47,171 nt of DNA from an uncultured Clostridia bacterium (lineage in GTDB: Bacteria > Bacillota > Clostridia > TANB77 > CAG-508), in assembly GCA_934132805.1 (NCBI GenBank), contig CAKPAB010000006.1:1-47171 (forward strand), written 5' to 3'. Positions 41,301 to 47,171 of the stretch are shown one piece after another (the first letter of the stretch is position 1; every line of letters starts with the position of its first letter). A program made the position numbers and the translations under genes. The notes below the pieces were generated by a model that was given only the letters and a program-made list of their open reading frames with translations, made no database searches and was not told the origin of the DNA.

Positions 41301-44300
41301 GCCAAATAATACTGAAATACAAGTGAAAATTAAAGCAACTCCAGATGTTATTTTTAAAGAAGAAGAAACTTCAAATTATGGTGTTATAACATATACATAT
41401 AATGAAAAAACATATACTAAAAAAACAAATGTTATAAAAAATATTGTATTACCATACGATTATGATGAGGACCCAAAACCTACTCCAGATCCTGATAATC
41501 CGGATAAACCAGATCCAGACAATCCTGATAACCCGGACAAGCCAGATCCAGATAATCCAGATGATAATAAAGAAACATATAGTATTTCAGGTGTTGTGTG
41601 GAAAGATGAAAATCAAAATGGCTCAAGAGAAACAGCAGAGCAATTATTGTCAGGAATTACTGTAAAATTATTTAATACAGACACTAATGAAATTGTAGTT
41701 ATAGATAATAATAAGCAAATTGTTACAACAGGAGAAAATGGAGAATATGCATTTTCTAATGTACCAAAAGGCAATTATATTGTATTATTTGAATATGATA
41801 CAAGCAAATATAAATTAACAACATATAGAAATAATGGAACAAGTGAAACTACAAATTCAGATGCAATAAATAAAACTGTAAATATTGACGGTGTTGAAAA
41901 ATTGGTAGGAGTAACAGATACAATAAGTATATCTACACAAAATAAAACTAATATAGATATGGGACTTGTGGAAAATGGAACTTATGATTTAAGTTTAAAT
42001 AAAACCATAACAAATGTAAAATTAATTTATGGTGAACAAAAAGAAGATTATACTTATGACAATACTAAATTAGCTAAAGTTGAAATTCCAGCTAAAAAAG
42101 TTGATAATGCAAAGGTTATTGTTGAATATAAAATTGAAGTTACAAATGAGGGAAATGTAGATGCTATAGTTGAATCTATAATAGATTATAAACCAGATGG
42201 GTTTGAATTTGATAAAAGCTTAAATAATGATTGGAACATTGACAAAGATAATAATCTTACAAATGAAACTTTGTTAGGTAGTAAGTTGAAACCAGGTGAA
42301 AGTAGGAGTGCTATTTTATATTTGAGTAAAACTCTTTCTAAAGATAATATGGGAACTTTTACAAATTCAGCGGAAATTTTAAAAAGTTCAAATTTGTTGA
42401 ATTTGAAAGATGTAGATTCAACAGAGGGAAATAAGGATAAATCTGAAGATGATTATTCTGAGGCTCAAATAGTTATATCAGTAAAAACAGGTGCTGTTTT
42501 GTATGTTGGTATAATAATAGGTGTTGCATTGTGTATTATAAGTCTAATTGTTTTGGTTAAGACTAAAAAAATTAAATTTGGTAAATTAAAAAGTATGGCT
42601 ATTAGTTTTCTTTTAATTATTGTTTTAACTTCTACAATAAGTAACGGTGCAGAAACTGTGAAATGTTGGATGTCTAGAATTACATGGAAAGGATATAGTT
42701 ATAAAGGCACTTATACAATTGCAAGCGATAAGGCGACAATGTATACATATAATTATTACCATCATAAAAGAAATGGAAATAATGATGCAAATACTAATCG
42801 TAGAGGAAAATGGGAGATATATTGTTCAGATGGTGGAGATATGGTCGAATTAAAATCTGGAAATACAGTAACAGCAAATGCCTGGACATATACACATTCT
42901 ACTTCAGATGATTGGACAGAAAATGAAACGTATAATGGGAGTGTGTATATAAGCAAAGGGGAAGTTGCTAGTATAACAAGTTTTGAAACAATGGGATCAA
43001 ATATATATACAAATGGAAGTTATTATCTTGTTGGTCCATATAAAGCGACATTTAATGGAAGTTTAGTAAGTAGTGGATGCTATGTAAATGGTAAAGACGC
43101 TTCTGGCAATGAAAGCAAAATATCAGGAGCAACGTTTGCAAATTCGTTTTATACAGATATTACACCAAGTAGTGGGACACAATTTTATGTAAAAATACCA
43201 GTGAGTAGCAATATTGTACAAGTTACATCAATTAGAATACAAAATGTGACAGTAGTAGAAAAGAGTCAAGCATCTTCATATTTAAAACATGAAAAATGGA
43301 AAACAAGTCACTCAAATTCACAGATATTACAAAATAATATTGATGAAAGTGGTAGTAAAGTAATTGGTAGTGCAAATTCAAATGATACTAAAACAATATG
43401 GCCAAACATTTCTTTAACAGGAAGCTTAAAAATAATCAAAAAAGACAAAGACACAGCAGCAAACTTATCAGGAGCAAAATTCCAAATAACAGGGCCAAAC
43501 AATTACAACAAGACATTTACAACAGATGCAAATGGAACAATAACAGTAAATAGCTTAGTAGTAGGAACATATACAGTAAAAGAAACAGGAGCACCAAGTG
43601 GATATAATGTAAATTTACAAGACACAGGAGATAAGCAACAAACAATACAAATAGTAGGAGGAAAAACAACAGAAAAAACATTTTATAATAGGCAATATGG
43701 AAACTTAACTGTAACAAAACATGACCAAGATACAGGAAGTACACAATTAAATGGAATACCATTAAAAGATATTCAATTTAAATTATATGTAATAAAAAAT
43801 GGACAGAAAGAATATTTACAAAACACATCACCTACAAAATACAGTTATGATGATTTTAATGTAGGAGAATCAAACAAAGCATCAGCAAAAACATTTACAA
43901 CAAATGCAAATGCACAATTTACGGTAAGTAATTTACCAGTATATACTGGATCAACACAAATAACATATTACGTAGAAGAATATGCATTACCAACAGAACT
44001 ACAAGAATATTATGACATAAAAACTTCGGCAGATTCTATAAAAATAGTAAATGGAAAAACAACAAATTTAACAGTAAACAATAAACAGCAGTACATTAGA
44101 ATATCAGGTTATGTATGGGAAGATGTGGCAGATAGTAGCAAAAATACGCTAAAAAATAATTTATATGATACAGGTGAAAATCTTTGTAATGGTATAACAG
44201 TAAGGCTAAAAAATAAAAATGGAACTGTTATTGCTACTAAAAATACAGATGCAAAAGGTGCATATACATTTACAAAAGTAAAAATAACAGAATTATCTAA

Positions 44301-46989
44301 TTATTATATTGAGTTTGAATATAATGGACTAAAATATGCAAATGTCACAAAATTGTTAAATAAAGACAATGGATCTAAAGCAATTGAAAATGAAGATGTA
44401 AGAACAAACTTTAATAATTCTTTTGCAAGCATAACTGGTGGAAATTCTAAGGAAAGCACAACTACTGGTTATTCAAGAAATACAAATGGAACAGTTACAA
44501 ACAATTTAACATATACAAATTCAAGATATAGTTCAGAATTGGTACAAAATACAGGATATACTGTAGAAAGCACACAAAACTCAGTAAAAGCACAAAATGG
44601 ATCTACAGGATCATCAATAAAAGCAAATACAAATGATGCGGGATATTCATTTATATGGAAATCAGGAATAACAGAAATAAAAAATGTGAATTTAGGAATA
44701 GCAGAGAGAAATCAACCTAACATGGCAATAGCAACAGACTTAAATAATGTGGATCTTGAAGTTAATGGATATTCACACACATATAATTACAACAAGAGAT
44801 TTTTATCACAAGGAATAGATATATTCTCAGAAATGCAAAAATGGGGAAAAACAGACTCAGAAAAAACAGAAGAAGAAAGCAAATATCCAAGAACATACAC
44901 AAGAAGTATATATAAAAATTATGTATACTCATCAGCGGTAGATGGACAAGGAAAATTAGATGATACAAATAAACTACAAGTATATTTAATTTATAAAATT
45001 TCAATAAAAAATACATCGTCATTATATATGTCAGCAAATGAAATTGTAAATTACTTTGATGATACTTTAGAGTACGATTCATCATATTATATGGACCAAA
45101 ATTCAAACCAAATTAGTATAAATTGGACTGCAAAGGCTGACAAAAATGGATATAAGCAAATTAGAACAACAGAAACAAAAGACTTAAAAATCAACCCAGG
45201 ATCTGAAATTGTGGTATATTTAAAAATGAAGAAAAACACAGTTTTAAATTGGGCAACAAAAAATGAAATAAAAGAAGAAACATACAATGTTTCAGAAATT
45301 ACATCATATTCAACATATAGCAAAAAGGACAATACATATTCATATTATGCAGGTATAGACCAAAATTCTGCACCTGACAATATAAATGTTGGAACAATAA
45401 ACACATATGAGGATGATACAGACTCAGCACCAGTGGTAACATTTACATTTGATGAGCCACGAACAATTTCAGGATACGTATTTGAAGATACAACATCAAA
45501 TTCTTTAAATACAGGAAACGAAAGAAAAGGTGATGGAAAATATAATGCTAGTGAAGACGGATTTGTAACAAATGTAAAAGTTGAGTTGATAAACAGAAGA
45601 AATGAAATACCAGCATATATATATCCAAATGCAGTTACTAAATCAAACTTTAATGCAGAACAGGCTGTTTATGAAACAACGCAAGAAGGAAGAGGCTATT
45701 ACGAATTTGTAGGAATAATTCCGGGTGAATATTATTTGAAATTTACATATAGTGATGGAAGTGTTGTTTATAAAACTAATGGAGTTACTAAAGAAGTAAC
45801 AACACAGGATTATAAAGCAACAATAATAACTTCAGAAGATATGAAAAATGCTTATGATGGAACAGAATATAGTTTGGTTAAAGATCCTACTTGGTATCAA
45901 AATAATAATATTAAAGGATATTCAACAGCAATAGATGATTATGCAAAAAGACAACAAATAAATCAAGCTCTTTCAACCGTAAAGGCAGGGGTAAAAACAG
46001 GATATGATAACAAGACTGGAATATATGCAGATTTAAATACAATGGCTGCTAGAACACCTAATATTGATGTTGCTATAGAAAATGTAAATAATGAAGTAAC
46101 AAATGTTGATGAAAGTAGAACGAGATTATTTGATAATATTAGTTTTGGTATTGTAGAAAGACCTAGACAAAGTTTGACTCTTACAAAACAAATAAGTTAT
46201 GTTAAATTTATGTTAGCATCAAAAGAAGTTCTTGCAGAAGGAAATCCAAAGGTTGATAAATTGAACTATGTAACATATCCACCAAATGGTATATTGAAAA
46301 TAGAGGCAGATAATGAAATAATTCAAGGTGCTCAATTGGATGTTGGATATACAATTAATGTTACAAATAATTCTGAGATAGATTATGATACTAGGGCATA
46401 TTATACTTATGGAATTATAGGAAAAACAGATAAGCCTGTAACATTGACTATAGATACAGTTGTTGATTATATGGATCAAAATTTCCCAGCGGCTTATGAA
46501 AATACGGCTTCTGATGGCCAATGGTATTTGGCAACAAATGATGTAATAAGGGGCTTTGTTACAGATGATGTTTATAATTCTGTGAAGGATAGAGCTAATA
46601 GGTTGTTGAATAATTGTAAGATTAATTTGGCAATAGGTGAAAGTAAGGATTTGACTAATGTTTTTGTTAGTAAGTTATTATCTAGTTCAGATGATTTGTC
46701 TTTTGATAATTATGCTGAGGTTGTTAGTATTACTAATAGTGTTGGTAGATTTTATGGAGGTGAAAAGGATGGAAAATGGATTGATATGACTCCAGGTAAT
46801 TTGAATGTTTCTAGCAAGGATAAAGCGAATTCGTCTCACGAGTTGGATGATAATGCTGATAGCAGTGAGGGCAGATTGGCGGTTGTTCCTTCAACTGGTG
46901 ATAATAGAGTGGTTTATTTTGTAGTAGGCATTTCGTGCTTGATGATTATTGCTTGTGGAGCTATATTAATTAAAAAGATAGTTTTATAG
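38362..46989 (+). CDS. Giant surface adhesin, apparently two fused cell-wall proteins
   Basis: 2875 residues. Part 1 (1 to about 1411): a signal peptide (about 1-32), a long beta-rich region, DUF11-like domains (about 640-1030), a Pro/Asp/Asn repeat linker (about 1035-1070), an SdrD-B-like domain (about 1072-1180, SISGVVWKDENQNGSRETAE), another DUF11-like domain, then VKTG with a membrane helix (about 1377-1399) and a basic KTKKIKFGK tail. Part 2 (from Met1412): a second signal-like segment (MAISFLLIIVLTSTISNGAE), a unique region, SpaA/Cna-B-like domains (about 1684-1905), SdrD-B-like domains (about 1913 and 2370), and a C-terminal sorting-like VPSTG (2842-2846) with helix and KK tail. It would be an isopeptide-rich stalked adhesin. 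No sortase is in the window. It is unclear whether internal signals are processed. Confidence 0.85.
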   Translation: MIKEKFKKLISILIIMLMLVNSSLLLVISIAVEQIQNIIDETKINTIYELNLEKYVNYKIGDNIGLMIQTDLQTGIEYSEGQEYKPLNSTGIILNTPKINEEFPKKVEVLAKSTKATNGDDNGKDFDYAYDDKTGEIKIVAINNIDDNGNIYSENILNARDEYQIIMYYSSNCYDDQNTSRTLEFSGKVQLNIKNDDEETSVQKEIAQNFEVAENISGLISIDAKTSDIYNGYINSNANNETSYRTEYNENMKVQVSYKEIADEVKINTKNLFINSKDEENETQDIVYKNTKINKNEVINELGENGFLQILDKDGNVLDEINKDTEATEDGTVEITYENEQTELNIKLSKPEKIGDINIQNTKQIKETMKDIDISKITEKNTISCINNEKEIEQVVDETKDNGTTKQVEVVKQVEIYNFEDANTTEIKNSKTEIKMIANNTEWTNNVQNDVTFIATMVTTGPEHSLFSNPVIDIKLPAEVEKVVLGDISILYDDNLKIENAQIVNENNSKIIRLKIGGTQKAYINNEVISGANIVVPASIILKKDIASTNQNIEYSYANYRENLETGNENIQVEITSVVNESTVDDVKTEEKSDNIEKIQTEESETDQPAVETKSIDLEKISVDFSAELGNLTLSKGENVHEKEYIKYIAKVKNNTGEDITNLEVIGTVPEGTTFVNIETRDLTEEEGNSAIYDECHITEDATKKEFSEIINLVDGEEKQIYYYVRANELAEKEIQIDISATVKLQSGDNVKECATMNNVVNKGPLNVELTGWETMRGINIWSFTVKVTNNQLIDVNDVDVNLYIGDKFTLSAENTEGEVTQNGNIINFKIDTIKANKTETRTVYLYARTSDEEKDQAEMLASASLNNATYYSNPSIQLIKNVVLKISQSSETEGEKIKYGQTVEYVYTIKNESKISFTCPFVLRDYLDDNMIATSVEYDNYYISGEEGGYTKEHITRDLTKVQEDVDDSSVDAKVDLWMPNNTEIQVKIKATPDVIFKEEETSNYGVITYTYNEKTYTKKTNVIKNIVLPYDYDEDPKPTPDPDNPDKPDPDNPDNPDKPDPDNPDDNKETYSISGVVWKDENQNGSRETAEQLLSGITVKLFNTDTNEIVVIDNNKQIVTTGENGEYAFSNVPKGNYIVLFEYDTSKYKLTTYRNNGTSETTNSDAINKTVNIDGVEKLVGVTDTISISTQNKTNIDMGLVENGTYDLSLNKTITNVKLIYGEQKEDYTYDNTKLAKVEIPAKKVDNAKVIVEYKIEVTNEGNVDAIVESIIDYKPDGFEFDKSLNNDWNIDKDNNLTNETLLGSKLKPGESRSAILYLSKTLSKDNMGTFTNSAEILKSSNLLNLKDVDSTEGNKDKSEDDYSEAQIVISVKTGAVLYVGIIIGVALCIISLIVLVKTKKIKFGKLKSMAISFLLIIVLTSTISNGAETVKCWMSRITWKGYSYKGTYTIASDKATMYTYNYYHHKRNGNNDANTNRRGKWEIYCSDGGDMVELKSGNTVTANAWTYTHSTSDDWTENETYNGSVYISKGEVASITSFETMGSNIYTNGSYYLVGPYKATFNGSLVSSGCYVNGKDASGNESKISGATFANSFYTDITPSSGTQFYVKIPVSSNIVQVTSIRIQNVTVVEKSQASSYLKHEKWKTSHSNSQILQNNIDESGSKVIGSANSNDTKTIWPNISLTGSLKIIKKDKDTAANLSGAKFQITGPNNYNKTFTTDANGTITVNSLVVGTYTVKETGAPSGYNVNLQDTGDKQQTIQIVGGKTTEKTFYNRQYGNLTVTKHDQDTGSTQLNGIPLKDIQFKLYVIKNGQKEYLQNTSPTKYSYDDFNVGESNKASAKTFTTNANAQFTVSNLPVYTGSTQITYYVEEYALPTELQEYYDIKTSADSIKIVNGKTTNLTVNNKQQYIRISGYVWEDVADSSKNTLKNNLYDTGENLCNGITVRLKNKNGTVIATKNTDAKGAYTFTKVKITELSNYYIEFEYNGLKYANVTKLLNKDNGSKAIENEDVRTNFNNSFASITGGNSKESTTTGYSRNTNGTVTNNLTYTNSRYSSELVQNTGYTVESTQNSVKAQNGSTGSSIKANTNDAGYSFIWKSGITEIKNVNLGIAERNQPNMAIATDLNNVDLEVNGYSHTYNYNKRFLSQGIDIFSEMQKWGKTDSEKTEEESKYPRTYTRSIYKNYVYSSAVDGQGKLDDTNKLQVYLIYKISIKNTSSLYMSANEIVNYFDDTLEYDSSYYMDQNSNQISINWTAKADKNGYKQIRTTETKDLKINPGSEIVVYLKMKKNTVLNWATKNEIKEETYNVSEITSYSTYSKKDNTYSYYAGIDQNSAPDNINVGTINTYEDDTDSAPVVTFTFDEPRTISGYVFEDTTSNSLNTGNERKGDGKYNASEDGFVTNVKVELINRRNEIPAYIYPNAVTKSNFNAEQAVYETTQEGRGYYEFVGIIPGEYYLKFTYSDGSVVYKTNGVTKEVTTQDYKATIITSEDMKNAYDGTEYSLVKDPTWYQNNNIKGYSTAIDDYAKRQQINQALSTVKAGVKTGYDNKTGIYADLNTMAARTPNIDVAIENVNNEVTNVDESRTRLFDNISFGIVERPRQSLTLTKQISYVKFMLASKEVLAEGNPKVDKLNYVTYPPNGILKIEADNEIIQGAQLDVGYTINVTNNSEIDYDTRAYYTYGIIGKTDKPVTLTIDTVVDYMDQNFPAAYENTASDGQWYLATNDVIRGFVTDDVYNSVKDRANRLLNNCKINLAIGESKDLTNVFVSKLLSSSDDLSFDNYAEVVSITNSVGRFYGGEKDGKWIDMTPGNLNVSSKDKANSSHELDDNADSSEGRLAVVPSTGDNRVVYFVVGISCLMIIACGAILIKKIVL

Positions 46990-46994
46990 TGTAA

Positions 46995-47021
46995 AAAGAG
47001 ATAGCGTTGTGCTGTCTCTTT
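46995..47021 (+). terminator. Terminator of the surface-protein gene
   Basis: AAAGAGATAGC/GCTGTCTCTTT (one G-U) with loop GTTGT lies five bases after the stop. The T run after it is short. Confidence 0.7.
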
Positions 47022-47171
47022 GCAATTATAACAGTTTACTTTTTGTGGAAAATATCTGGTTTATAGGGGGAATGAAGCATTATATATATATTTGATATTG
47101 TATCTTGTTCATTACGTTCAAAAAGAAAATCTAATATAAAAAACCGAGCCTCTCTCACTCAAGCCAAAACT
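47022..47171. other. End of window, no gene seen
   Basis: No credible coding frame. Near the end AAAAAACCGAGCC would be the T-tract side of a minus-strand terminator whose stem is only weakly completed inside the window (TTGAG/CTCGG on the minus strand). Confidence 0.3.

Noticed and set aside
41444..41665. 73-codon plus-strand frame in the Pro/Asp repeat region of the giant protein
   Set aside because: It is a frame shadow of the repetitive linker, rich in Ile/Gln/Thr from shifted GAT/CCA codons.
44462..45106. Minus-strand frames opposite the giant surface protein (for example 44762-45106)
   Set aside because: They are antisense shadows with Leu/Tyr/Phe-rich composition and no RBS.

Overview
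The window reads as a chromosomal segment of a very AT-rich, endospore-forming Clostridia-type Firmicute. Support: very low GC; AGGAGG-type ribosome binding sites; sporulation genes (spoIIR, spmA/spmB, a GerMN-domain protein); an AbrB-type regulator beside rsmI and trmN6, as in Bacillus; Gram-positive surface-protein architecture. The species cannot be named from the sequence alone; an uncultured gut lineage is plausible.

Layout. (1) 1-13.5 kb: the 3' part of tRNA-Ser(GCU), then a type IV secretion (T4SS)-like locus. It holds three TrbC/VirB2-type pilins, a terminator and a second promoter, then a PrgI/VirB3-like protein, a membrane-anchored TraC-like VirB4 N-domain protein, the VirB4 ATPase, a TrbL/VirB6-like channel protein, a VirB8-like protein, a membrane-anchored double peptidoglycan hydrolase (GH24-like plus NlpC/P60-like) and a second membrane-anchored protein. 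No relaxase, VirD4 coupling protein, integrase or replication gene is visible. The machine may therefore be a domesticated secretion, pilus or DNA-transport apparatus. This is the best candidate for an undescribed system. (2) 13.9-18.1 kb: ABC exporter pair, membrane-tailed J-domain protein, patatin-like lipase. (3) 18.1-22.5 kb: a 1439-residue acyl-CoA dehydratase activase. (4) 22.6-31.1 kb: mostly core genes: germM-like, trmN6, rsmI, abrB, a frameshifted spmA, spmB, rlmH, walJ, murA, spoIIR. A non-coding tract in this part carries a tiny hydrophobic peptide gene and repeats. (5) 31.2-38 kb: a MEDS-like small protein, a UDP-sugar pyrophosphorylase, a pilin-like/FGE-fold fusion with a divergent XRE regulator, a 42-residue orphan gene, tandem RNA-like hairpins, triple REP-like repeats, phosphoglucomutase and a TtcA-like tRNA thiolase. 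(6) 38.4-47 kb: a 2875-residue surface adhesin that looks like two complete surface proteins fused in frame.

How the parts connect. The pilin promoter and the apparatus promoter of the T4SS locus are separated by a terminator, which would let pilins be made in excess. UDPGP and Pgm would together turn hexose phosphates into nucleotide sugars for the envelope; MurA, WalJ and the hydrolase also act on the wall. SpoIIR, SpmA/B and GerMN belong to sporulation. Several non-coding elements recur inside the window: a hairpin plus RBS leader shared by rsmI, spmA and the T4SS operon, a 40-bp palindrome in two copies, and a nine-base hairpin loop shared by two different stems.

All function names come from motifs read by eye; no database search was possible.
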